In this document: piece by piece, positions 33,602 to 43,859 of the stretch
How the letters are laid out: each line of letters opens with the position of its first letter
How positions within the stretch are numbered: position 1 is the stretch's first letter
NCBI GenBank assembly: GCA_015680685.1
Contig: MNCI01034627.1
Coordinates: forward strand, 893,193 to 957,192
Source: Gnetum montanum
Taxonomy: Eukaryota; Streptophyta; Gnetopsida; Gnetales; Gnetaceae
Reading direction: 5' to 3'
Length of the DNA: 64,000 bases
Translations under genes and position numbers: made by a program
Notes under the pieces: model-generated
Database searches by the model: none
What the model was told of the DNA's origin: nothing
What the model saw: only the letters and a program-made list of their open reading frames with translations

Positions 33602-35584
33602 TGAAACACCACAAAAATTTCAACAACACTTCCAGACAACTTGAAAGCCTCTGAAGCGACTTTAAATAGCCCACCATGGAGTAAGAAAGGTCCCCCTGGG
33701 GCCCACAGATCACGACAGCAAGTCTCGGTGTCAAGAATCATCAGTTTCAAGGTCAAAAAGTGCAATTTTGGCTAAGTACACTGTGCTTACTTTGTACAAT
33801 GTAAGGCCAACGTAACCAATTTTTGTAGTCCCAGAATCGAGTCCAAATAGGTCGATTTTGGGCACCTGGACCCTCCTCAAGCATAACCCAAGTCCCCAGC
33901 AGCTCCCAGCATCCAAAACCATGAAATTTGAGCTGAAAAATCATCTTTTTTGGGCCATTTTCAGTTTCATACGCTGGGGTTATAGTTTCATACGCTGCAC
34001 AGCGTATGAATAGCGTAACCAAGCAAAAATGGGACAAAACAAGAATTTTCAAGCATTATGTTCAACATCTGAGCATCCCCTAGGGATAGGTAGCATTCGT
34101 ATATGTTCACAAGCTTCAAAAATTTCAATTTTGGGCTTCAAATATGTCATTTTCAGTTTCATACGCTAGGGTTTCAGTTTCATACGCTACACAGCATATG
34201 AACATCGTAACAAACATAAATAGGGCCAAAATGGCAACCAAACGGAGTCAAAATTTGCATCCAGGCCACCCTGGAGAGTAGGCAATAGTTAGGTAATGTC
34301 AAACAGGCATCAGCGTATAAAAATGAGCTCAAAACAGGGCAGAAACACTTGGTTATGCTGGGGGTTACAGTTTCATACGTTGGACAGCGTAATGCTCAGC
34401 ATAATCAACCAAAACAAGGCCAAAATGACATCCAAATAAGCCCAAATTTGGCACACAGAACCCTCATGATCCATGGCATGTAGATCCACTCTGAAAACGG
34501 GTCTCATAGGTGAAAAATGGGTTCCAAATGCATTTTTTTCGGGTCATACGCTGTTAGTTACGCTGGCATGCTTCTAGTAGCGTAAACCTAGTGTAAACAC
34601 TTTCATACGCTAGACGATAGATGCTGGACGCCAGACGTTGATGCTAAAATAGGTTTCACACACATCAAAGCTAGATCCATGCATGCTAGAGGCTTTGGTA
34701 ACCCAAAATTAGCATAGAACATCAGATCCGGAGGCTAGACACCCAGATCCACACTTGTACATTAACATTTGTTCATTTTTGACATTTTCAGTGTTTCAAG
34801 TTCTTACATTGGGCATTACACACACCACCTTAAGAGATCTTGGATGCTACACTATATATTTTAATAATTTCTATGCATTTCGGTCAAGACGGTCACATGC
34901 GTTGCCTAATCTGCATTTCCCACACCCGATAGCGATGGATCTTCACATAGATCCGGATCCCACGCATCAAAATCGTATAAATACCTTGATTTCCCATGAG
35001 ATTGGGGTTGGCAAATTTGATCACAGAGCATTTTGTACACTTTTTACGCTGAATATCCTAGGCAACATTTCATACGCTAGGCATCAGACTTGGTTACGTT
35101 GAGCAAGGGCAATCTTGGTCACGCTGCAGAACCTACAACGAAAAACCTGTATTCCCCAACATCCATTCACATCCATCAGGGCTAACATTTGACTCGTGGT
35201 AATCTGCAGCTATGTTTGAATGGTGCACATTGTAATCATTTGTAATACACATTGTTTACATTTTTGCTAGCCAATTTTCAGTTTTCACACAGTTTGCATT
35301 GTTTACTTTGTTTTCACCATTTACCGTTTACATTCATTACGCCTGTTATGCTTGTTTGCATTCTATTTTCACCGTTTGCATTTTTTTACACATAACCCAG
35401 CACCATCGCAATTGCATATGCTTGGGGAAGTTCTTGTTTGATCTGCGTGTAGATCATCCAAGGTACTCTGCGTTTGTTGTTTTTCCAGTAGGCCCTTGGG
35501 TGAAGGCAGGGTCTTACTGTTTCATCCGTAGATCTATCGGCGTCCATTCATTTCGACCTCTCGCCAATGATTTCAGATGGTACA
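33602..35584 (+). repeat. 3' LTR of element A1
   Basis: This LTR pairs with 25509-27681, in the high eighties percent identical by eye. It is about 190 bp shorter because it has one fewer 191-bp U3 unit. The same 20-bp palindrome is at 33989-34008; the TATA box is at 34976-34983. Confidence 0.9.
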
Positions 35585-35870
35585 ATAGTGGATGTGTTGT
35601 GCTAGTTTATAGTCATAGTGGACTAGCTATGTCAGTTTTACATCGTAGCGGATGGCTGCCACTAGTTTAACATCGTAGCAGACGCTGGTTGTCGTGGTTA
35701 CCAGTTTATCGTCGTAGCGGACGATGCTCGATGCTGCTAGTTTAATGTCTTTGCGGATGCTGGTTGATGTTGCCAGTTTATTGTTGTAGCGGACATTGCT
35801 TGATGTTGTTGCCAGTTTATTATCGTAGCAGATGTTGCTCAATGTCTTCATGCTTTAGATGTAGTATGGC
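35585..35870 (-). repeat. TTAAACTAG array after B integrase
   Basis: On the minus strand, units end in TTAAACTAG or ATAAACTGGC and contain ATCCGCTACGA-like words; the period is roughly 45-50 bp. The array continues 25440-25508 on the other side of A1, so A1 inserted into it. An open frame over 35851-35627 (xRYDxKL repeats) is only a by-product. Confidence 0.7.
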
Positions 35871-37060
35871 TTGAGGTACGAGTGATTCACTGGGTTGGCA
35901 AACTCATTACTGTCCATGTCCGCCAGCTTGAAGGCTCCATTCCTGAAGGCTTTGGTGACCATGTAAGGGCCTTTCCAGTTGGCTGAGAATTTGCTCACAT
36001 GGGTATGGATGGCCTTGAGGACTAGGTCTCCCTTCTATACTGGCTGTCGATGTAGGTCTGCAGGGTGCTTTTACTGTTGCTTGCTCTGGTAGTGCTCTAT
36101 GCGTCTCAGCATCTGCTCGTGCTCCTACTCTACTGAGTTGAGGTCGATGATCCGTGACTCGTTGTTCTGGGCCTCAATCACGACATCTGCAAGGATCATC
36201 TGGAGTGATGGTACCTGTAACTCAAGAAGCAACATAGCTTCAGATCTGTAAACAAGGCTATAAGGAGTCTTACTTATCACGGTTCTACATGTCGTTCTGT
36301 AGGCCCAGAGAACATAGAGGATTTGCTCGTGCCATCGCCTCTTGCTGTTGCCAAGCATCCGCTTTAGCAAGTTGATGATGGACTTATTTGTAGCCTCCGC
36401 CTATCCATTCGCCTGCGAATAATACTAGGAGGAGAATGATTGCTTAATGCCTAGGTTGCTATAGAAGGTTCAGGTTTCCATACTATTGAATTTTGGCCCA
36501 TTGTCGATTACAATAGTCATTGGAAGCCCAAACATTATCACGATGTTAGCCAGGATGAAATGGAAGATTTTCTGAGACATTGTTTTCCTTAGGGGAATAG
36601 CTTCCACCCACTTAGTGAAATACTCAATGGCGGTGATAATGAAGCTATGCCCTACGGTGGACTTAGGCGTGATAGGTCCTATGAGGTCTAGTCCTCATCG
36701 TTGGAAAGGCCACGTGATTTGTGTTGGGTGCAGGTCCGTAGGTGAGACGTGTATGAGATTGGCGTATCTCTAGAACATGTCACATGTCTTGACTTTCGAT
36801 AGATAGTCATACTCCATGTGGGGCCAATAGTACCCTAGGCGTCTAATTTTTGCAGCCATAGCCCTAGGTGCTATGTGTCCACCACATAGCCCCTCATGCA
36901 CTTCGTTAACTACCTTTTGCGCCTGCTCCCCACCCATGCATGCCAGCAATATCCTGTCATAGGAGCATCAGCAGAGGATGTTATTCCCCATGAGTGTATA
37001 TTGCCAGGCACGCTTTTGGATCACATCTCTCTAAGTAGATGTCAGTCCACTTGGTGGTTC
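35871..37060 (-). pseudogene. Integrase of element B
   Basis: This is gypsy integrase on the minus strand, with the domains in order. The zinc domain is HEGLCGGHIAPRAMA, YYWPHME and CDMF, where the second C of the last pair is F. The catalytic core has GLDLIGPITPKS, a GHSFIITAIEYFTKWVEAIP segment, IVIDNGPKF and QANG-AEATNKSIINLLKR. The helix RRWHEQILYVLWAYRTTCRT and TPYSLVYRSEAM are in the open piece 36370-36125. The C-terminal GPY/F region runs to about 35930. The D, D and E positions are visible. A few stops (TAG for CAG) interrupt it; it is the best preserved pol part of B. Confidence 0.82.
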
Positions 37061-38040
37061 GCCATGTTGCAGGTAGGCTTTAATGTTAGTGTACCACTCC
37101 TGGGTATTTATAGCACTGATGAAGGCCACATGTCCTACTTGAGTGATAGGCTTAGTACATTCGACAATCGCAGTTGGTAGACTTGCGAACGAGTGTGGCG
37201 GAATGTTTAATGCAAGGGTGGCTAAGGCATTTGCCACGGTGTTTTCGTTGCATGGCACGTGTTGCATATCTGTGGTTGCAAATTACACATCGGTTCATGA
37301 AGGTTGTTGTTAGCTGATGTTCTAGGTTGATGCAAATTTGGTTGTAGCCGGAAAATCCATCCATGAAGGATAGCAGGGCATGACCAGCTATAGTATCAAT
37401 GAGTTGATCAATGCTTGGAAGTGGGAAGTCATTCTTGATTGTTGCTTTGTTTAGATCCCGGAAGTCTATGCAGATTCATATTCGTCCTGTTTTCTTGGAA
37501 ACCATGATGATGTTAGACACCCATTCCGAATAATCAACTGCACGGATGAAACTAGCTTGGTATAGCTTGGTGATTTAGTCCCTTATGGCTAGTGCAATTT
37601 CTGGTTTGACTTTTCAAGCCTTCTTCTTGATTGCCTTCATGTGCAGGTCTAGGATGATATTTTGTTGTATCAGCAACGGGTCTAAACCCGGCATGTCATT
37701 GTATGACCACGCGAAGATGTCAATGTTGTCTTGCAGAATTTTGGCTACGTTTTCGTGCGTCTGTATGTCTAGGAGGGAGCTAAGCTTTAACATTTTTACC
37801 TCCCCCTTGGGCGTGGTCACAGGCGTCTTGAGGAGAGGGTCTTTAGTTACATCCCTGACCTCCAAATCTAGGGTTCAGATTAGATGCTCGGGCCAGTCTA
37901 GGGATGCTTCTAAAGATGCTATGGTGCTAGCCATGGTTGACCTCCAATCGATTAGGTTGGGGTTCAATTGTCTCGCGAGCTTGCCATGTGGACCTGCTAG
38001 GGCTAAAGGTGTGGGGAGATCGCAATGGCTTTCCATTTTT
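37061..38040 (-). pseudogene. RT of element B with internal deletion
   Basis: The pre-RT linker (37865-37614) ends in IDIFAWSYNDMPGLDP. RT then runs through VSNIIMVSKKTGRI, ICIDFRDLNKATIKNDFPLP, SIDQLIDTIAG and FMDGFSGYNQICINLEHQL to about 37290. There the text changes abruptly to an RNase H end, MQHVPCNENTVANALATLA (37267 onward), and a spacer leading into integrase. The palm with YVDD, the thumb and most RNase H are missing, a deletion of several hundred codons compared with C and D. This copy cannot make cDNA. Confidence 0.8.
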
Positions 38041-38500
38041 GCTTAACCTGTAAAAATTAGATGAAAGCTTGGTTAAGAGGCACCTATTGGTAGCAATCGT
38101 TGATAATGAAAACTTGCAAAGCAATGATGAGATGTATGATGTAGAGATTAAAATTTTGCCAGTTTAAAGTCATGGCAGACCATTATGGAATGGAGTTGTA
38201 GAGCTGCTAAACTAGGTAATGTAAAACTATCAACATGAGAACGTGAAACTGATAAGGAGGAAATGTAAAACTGCCAACGTGAAAACGTGAGATTGCTAGT
38301 TTAGTGTCATTGCAGACTGCAAGCATATAATAGATAAAACATGCTAGTTTAAGGTCTTTTTAGATTGTGAAAGTTGCAACTGCTCTAGGGTTTGCTAGTT
38401 TAAGGTCTTTTCGGACCGGTAAAACTGCAACTATGCTACGATTGCTAGTTTAAGGTCTTTTCGGATTGGGATAATTGAAAATATATTTTTTCATTTTTTA
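38041..38500 (-). repeat. TTAAACTAG array between pol and antisense gene
   Basis: On the minus strand, four or more units resemble CCGAAAAGACCTTAAACTAG, best at 38390-38470. Further units near 38160-38310 are looser. It lies upstream of the pre-RT linker and just 5' of the antisense gene promoter. Confidence 0.65.
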
Positions 38501-38635
38501 GGAAAGCAAGTAATCAACTTGAAGCGTGTCAAGGTTTTAATGCTAACAGTGCTACGATGTCATGGTGAGCATGTTACGCTGTACGACGCACTCTGCATTA
38601 AAAGCAGCAAGTTTTCCCTTTTTTACCATTATAGC

Positions 38636-38643
38636 CATAAATA
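38636..38643 (+). promoter_or_regulatory. TATA box of the antisense gene in B
   Basis: CATAAATA within agccataaatagggattg, followed 22 bases on by the AAGCTCTTCA leader that is shared with D (7390). The ATG of exon 1 is at 38792. The spacing suits a plant RNA polymerase II start near 38665. Confidence 0.5.
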
Positions 38644-38791
38644 GGGATTGAACCCTAGTAAGCTCTTCATTCTCACCGTAAGAGCACAGAGCCCATATTC
38701 AAAGCACAAGGTGATTTTAGAGCGATTGTGCTAATAGCGAGCAAGGCGGTTTTCTGCATAGCGACGAGGAAAAGAAGTCTGTGAATAGGAC

Positions 38792-41700
38792 GATGGCTCT
38801 GAAGAAGGAATGCACGAATTTGGCACTTGCAAAGGTCGAGGAGGTGAAGCAAACCCTAGGGTGCATGACATAAGCATGCATCGCAGTGTGGAAGGACATG
38901 CCATTAACCCGGTAGGCTAGTATGCTCCCTCTGTTTTTTCTCAATTCTGTTATTATTTTCTGCTTCTGTTGTTCTCTACTTTCATTTTGCATCCTAGTTT
39001 TAGCCATTTTCATTTTTTGTTGTTGTGTTATTTTGGCCTTTGCATCGCTGCCATTGCCATCTCAGCCGCTGTGAGTGCATAATTGTTACGCCATCATTGT
39101 ATGCAAGGTCACTTAAACTGCCACCGCCGCAGTTGTCATAATCATGGGGTTTGCGTAGTTTAAGTTACTTGATCTTCGAATGGCATGATGTAGCACCCTC
39201 AGGAGGGCTAGGCCATGCATGATGTGCGAGTGTGACACGTGTTCTGTCGAGGCGTATCATTAATCACCCTGTTAGGGTTAATTACTCTATTGTTACGCTA
39301 GGCTATTTTTGCTATGCTACCGCTTTCATGTTCTCGCTACACTATGTGCGAAAAGAGGGTTATGCTATGTTATATGTATGGACTGCTAAGTATTACTATG
39401 TTGTGTGTGTATTGCACTTAGACATGATGTTAACACCTACTGGTTGCATTGTGTAGGATGGGGCTAAGGTCAATCCTAATTATTTTAGAAATTAGGATGG
39501 TTGCATTGTGTCATGTGAGAAAACCTGTGGCCAATGCTCCTCTTCCCAAGATACGTGTGGGATAGTAGGGGGTCTGGTTCAGGAAAGGGGCATAGGACTT
39601 CCTACAATTCCTCCTTGACCATTTCAGTGTGATCGTTTGGTCCTCCCTAGAGGAGGAGTAGGTGGCCGGCATAGCAGAAGCCATATTGTTTAAGGCAAGT
39701 CGGGGCATTCTGAGGTTTCTGACCGATGGGTCCATCATGAGCAGGCAAGGAGAAGGATCCAGTCAACGTCCAATAAGGTTAAGGCATTTGGCTTAGATTT
39801 AGGATATGGCTGAGTACAGTTGCTACCACCGTTACAACACACTATTCCTCACATGTTTTATGATGACATGCTTCCAGAACCCTCAGGGAACTGTCTACTA
39901 TGCTGGCGGGTGAGTTTTACAGCCTTGTTCCGTTGTGTTTATGTGACGTTAGTCATATTGGCCTAATGCTAATAGTGCGTGTTCATTACCAGGTTCTTCA
40001 TCAACAAGGATGGCGTTCACGACCGTTCGGGTCTATTGGCTACAGCACAGATAGCCCTACAAGAGTTCTCTTCTACTGAGAACCTGTAGGCAGGTGTAAT
40101 TGGTCAATGCATGGGTGGATATCACACCTACCTAGGCCTATATTACATTATCTACAATTAGTATAAGGGGAAGGGTTGGCTGGATGAGGAGTGGGCAGAA
40201 CCCTTCAAACTAGTCATGGTTGAAGAAGTTTTGGTTGAACTTTCACCGTTTCCATTACCGTATAGACCTGGTAGGCTGAATAGTAAGTGTTTCATGCTTA
40301 AGTGCCTTTGCAATCTTTGCATTTTTTGCATTTTTATGCTAAATTTTTTTGTGAAACTGTTGCAGGGGTGAAGAAGCCCCAGGAGGTGATGGTGGTAATC
40401 GCTGAGACACAGGGGACAAACATCTACTTCAAATACGGCGAAGTAGAATCGAGCCAACGCTGGATAAACCATGTGGCTTCAAACTCCTTGGTCTAGAACA
40501 TCCAAAAGGCTGGGCTTATGGATCTATTCATGGCCTTGAATTTGAGTGTTCCTGCCGCTAAAATGCTTTCCTTGGTCAACACCTTTTCCAAAAAGACGGG
40601 CTGCTTTCATACGCACATACGGGGCATGTGGGTGGTCATTGAAATTAATGACCAGCTATTCATGGACCTATTCAGTGTTCCTACCGACGACATCCTCATA
40701 GGGTCAAAGGGCAAGAAGGAGATGACCCTTCAGAAGAAAGATATTTAGAAGTGGCTGGGGATTGCCAAGGAGCGAAAGGGGCTCCCCATGGAGAAGCTTA
40801 AAGATGGGCTCGCCAAGGAGATTTACCTTGTCTTCTGCACTCGTGCATTTCCCTAACTGCTTACCCAAGGGAAGGTCCTGGGGCTTGAGCAGGCTTGGAT
40901 AATGCATGAGGTCATGGAAGAGGAGACTTGTTACAACTAGGCCAGCTTTCTATGTAAAGGCTTGTAGGTTGAAATTTTGGAACTTCCCCAGAAATCGGAG
41001 TCCCATTCCAACATACATTATGCCTTCTATATAGGCTGTCTAAAGCACTTGGGGAGTTTCTGGTGGTTCAAGAGAATGGAGTCTGGGTCATGGGAAATCA
41101 CAACTAGATTTCCAGACCGTGGATTCGCCAGATCCTCCAGACCACCCAAGCCCAAGATCCCCTAGAAATAATTAGGGAGTCGTTCTCTATGATGACTAAG
41201 GATAGGGTGGCTCGCAACGTTCATGGCCAGGACATCATAGGAGAGATGCTCCCTGCTGTAGCCGGTAGCGTGTTGCGGGGGGAACGTCTCATAGCCAAGA
41301 CTGTGCCCAAAAAGTTACAGCGGAAGAGGCCTCCTCCAGCTAAGGAAACCCTTTACATGGAGGAAGAGGAGGGGCGAAGATTACAGCTTAAACTATAGAG
41401 GATGCAAGCCCCCATTGGTAAATGCTTTTGTCCAATGCTTACTTTGTCATTGTTTGCTATGCTATGCTACGCTAGGCGGAATAGCATAGCATAGCACATG
41501 CTTTAGGCTAACTTGTTTTGTGCTAATGCAAACATGTTTCTTTGCTGGTAGAGGAAGAAGAAGAAGAAGAATAAGGAGAGGAAGAGGTGTCGGCCCCTAA
41601 GGCGAGGGCGAAAAATAAAGACACGAAGGCCCCAATCTCGGAGGAGAGGGCCTCGATCAAGAATAAAGGAGCTCCTATCGCTAAGGCAGGGGCTCTTGTT

Positions 41701-43038
41701 ATTAGAGAGAATCCTCCTACCAATGAGACAAAGTAGAGTCTCCCTTGAATAAAAGGGGAGTTGGTCTTTCCAAGGGAAAGGAACCAACACATGAAGAAGA
41801 GGCTTGTGTAGACTCGGCAGGGCCTTCTGCCAAGGCTACCACCATTGTCTTGCATCAGCAAGAAGGGAGACCGCAACTAGATGCTAGTGAGTTTGGAAAT
41901 ATGTCTACCTTGTCATAGTCCATTTCGGCCATTGCTAATATGTTTAATTGTGTAAAAGGTGCTACTGTTGATACTACAGGACCCTCGGTCTCCGACTAGT
42001 GCAAAATCATCGGCTGAGATCCCCGAAAAGTTTACATTTGTGCAAGGAATCATTGATGACATGATCAACCGCCTTTAGTAGGTGGACCCTGACGTGGGTA
42101 AGTAGTAGTATTAGGTGCTCTCATGTTGTTATGCTAGAATTTTTTGAGTTTGCTAATCTTGCTATGCTAATGCGATTGCTACGCTCTTTGTGCCATGGCA
42201 GCCTCTTGACTCAAATGGGACTTAGCACGACCTCTGAAAGTTGGTGCTGTGCCTACATTCCCATCTTACATGACCAAGGTATCTCATCGCGCGTACGACA
42301 AGGCTTGCAAATGATTTTTACACTCAGCACGCTTCTTGTGGGAGTATATGGGTCCAAAGAGCTAAGCAAAGAGAGGCCAACTTGGTCGCCAAGGTGAAGG
42401 ATCTTAGGTCGAGGAATGAGTTCCTCATAGCCCATGACACTAATAATCAAGACTGGTGCACGACTATGATAAACTACACCAGATTTTGGATAGTTGCGTG
42501 TCAGAACGTTGAAGCCACTCGTGAGATAATCGAATAGCAGATGCAAATGGATTTGCTAGCCTAGAAGTGTCAGGACTTGAAAGACTTTAGCACTAAGGTT
42601 TACGAATGGGGGCAATCTCAGAGAAACCATAAACACATGTATAAATGGGAAAATGCCACCCATTGTAAACTGTACAAGGGCACTGCTGTGGAGGCATTTA
42701 TGTATAAAGCATTCTTGAATGCCATTAACGCTTTTGAGGCCTATGATAAGTTCAAAGAGTAGGTAAAGGTTACAAAATCTCCTGACTTGAAAGTGGACCT
42801 TCCCACAGGAGAGATCGCAACCGTCTCCTTTTCCCTGGGACCACCAAGGTGGACAACCATCGAAAGGAATAGAGCTATTGTGGATGCTAAACCAAGCAAT
42901 AGGCATTGGATGGACATCATGGCAGAGGAGGTTTGGCATTGCCTCAGTCCCGGTTTAGATTGGATACCCTTTGAAACGGATGTAGGCCCTTCTCAGTTAG
43001 TTGCTTTCTACCGTGTTAATGCTTATGCTCTATTGTAG
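38792..43038 (+). pseudogene. Spliced antisense gene inside element B
   Basis: The gene runs opposite to gag and pol. Proposed exons: 38792-38911 (donor GTAGGC); about 39457-39909 (donor GTGAGT); 39993-40282 (acceptor CCAG, donor GTAAGT); 40366-41417 (acceptor TTGCAG, donor GTAAAT); 41552-42097 (donor GTAAGT); 42202-43038 (acceptor GGCAG). Exon 2 has a DFLQFLLDHFSVIVWSS stretch. Exon 4 has FSKKTGCFHTHIRGMWVVIE and NDQLFMDLFSVPTDD, which resembles the general pattern of plant transposon-associated proteins (low confidence). Exon 5 opens with a Glu run and Lys/Ala repeats; exon 6 looks helical and ends RVNAYALL. Stops are mostly TAG. Exon 1 and the leader match the gene in D, so it is inherited and not a chance capture in B. 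Confidence 0.5.
41456..41495. repeat. Palindrome in an intron of the antisense gene
   Basis: GCTATGCTATGCTA (41456-41469) and its exact complement TAGCATAGCATAGC (41482-41495) enclose 12 bases. They use the same word as the palindromes of the B LTR. Confidence 0.85.
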
Positions 43039-43859
43039 TTTGTGTTTGTTGCCTTAGCTGACCGCTTCACTCCTACGATGTAGGCTCCAGATGAGGGTGC
43101 AAGGCCCATAGAGGAAGGGAATGAAGAACTGGAAGAGGGCAATGTGGGGGAAGGTGATGCAAAAGGCAATGATGCAGGAATGAATGGTGAAGTTTATACA
43201 AACAAAGACAACCCATGACAACATGGGATTTTATTTTTGAAAATTTTGAATTTTTGGAACAAATTTTGCAAACATTGTTGAAAATAAAGTAGTTTTGAAT
43301 AAAGAAAAGAGGATTTTGTGAAACAGAAATTGATTTTATGCTAACTTGTGTATTGCATATGTGCTGCATTTTGTATAAAATGTTCATGCTTTCATGTGCT
43401 AGTTTTAGGCCATTTCGGGCCATTGCTGGTTTTAGGCCGTTTCAGGCCATAGCATAACATGCTAGGTTTGGGAATGCTTTGGGTGGCATTCCCCTTCGAC
43501 GTCTTACCTGGAAAAAATACTTCTCATTTTTTAGGATGAGAAGGTTGCTTAGCTATTTTATGTGGGGTGGGGGCTATCGAATGAGTTGGCCCCCTAATGA
43601 TGAAAGGAGCTAACGGTGTTAGCGGGCAAAATAGAATGGTTTCGCTAATAGGTGGTGCAGAGATGGATGCTCATGGAGGGACTCTTAGGATGAACAGTTG
43701 CTACAAGATTTAATTAGTTGCTCATGGTGTTAGTGCACTATGTTGAGGTACACGGACCACGAATGGCTGGTAGGGTGGCCTAGGATCACTGTCAATGCTG
43801 ATGGCGTTGATGACGTAACCAGCATTATTGGCATTGAGGGGATCTATGTAGACATGCAT
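43039..43859 (-). other. Gag-to-antisense-gene junction of B
   Basis: On the minus strand, 43859-43745 continues the gag linker (YVINAISIDS, QPFVVRVP). Where A1 and A2 have protease, B passes directly into noncoding DNA with two GGCCTAAAACTAG-type repeats (43390-43450). No protease motif is visible. The segment 43039-43380 is the A/T-rich 3' flank of the antisense gene. Confidence 0.5.

Larger units (their letters stand above)
25509..35584 (+). mobile_element. Non-autonomous gypsy-type element A1
   Basis: This is a plus-strand LTR element nested in B, flanked by a perfect ATAGT duplication (25504-25508 and 35585-35589). It starts TGAAACACC and ends ..GGTACA. It carries LTRs of 2,173 and 1,983 bp, a primer-site motif shared with B and A2, a leader rich in short arrays, gag, a Pro/Val repeat linker, protease, a TTAAACTAG array, a noncoding tail and the polypurine tract. 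No RT, RNase H or integrase trace is present in the 5.9-kb internal part, so it would need pol supplied by a relative. Confidence 0.9.

Noticed and set aside
35627-35851. Open frame on the minus strand with repeated RYDxKL phrases
   Set aside because: It is the translation of the TTAAACTAG tandem DNA repeats just after integrase; the repeats explain it fully.
37585-38046. 153-codon plus-strand frame
   Set aside because: It is opposite the pre-RT linker and RT of B, which show clear gypsy motifs on the minus strand.
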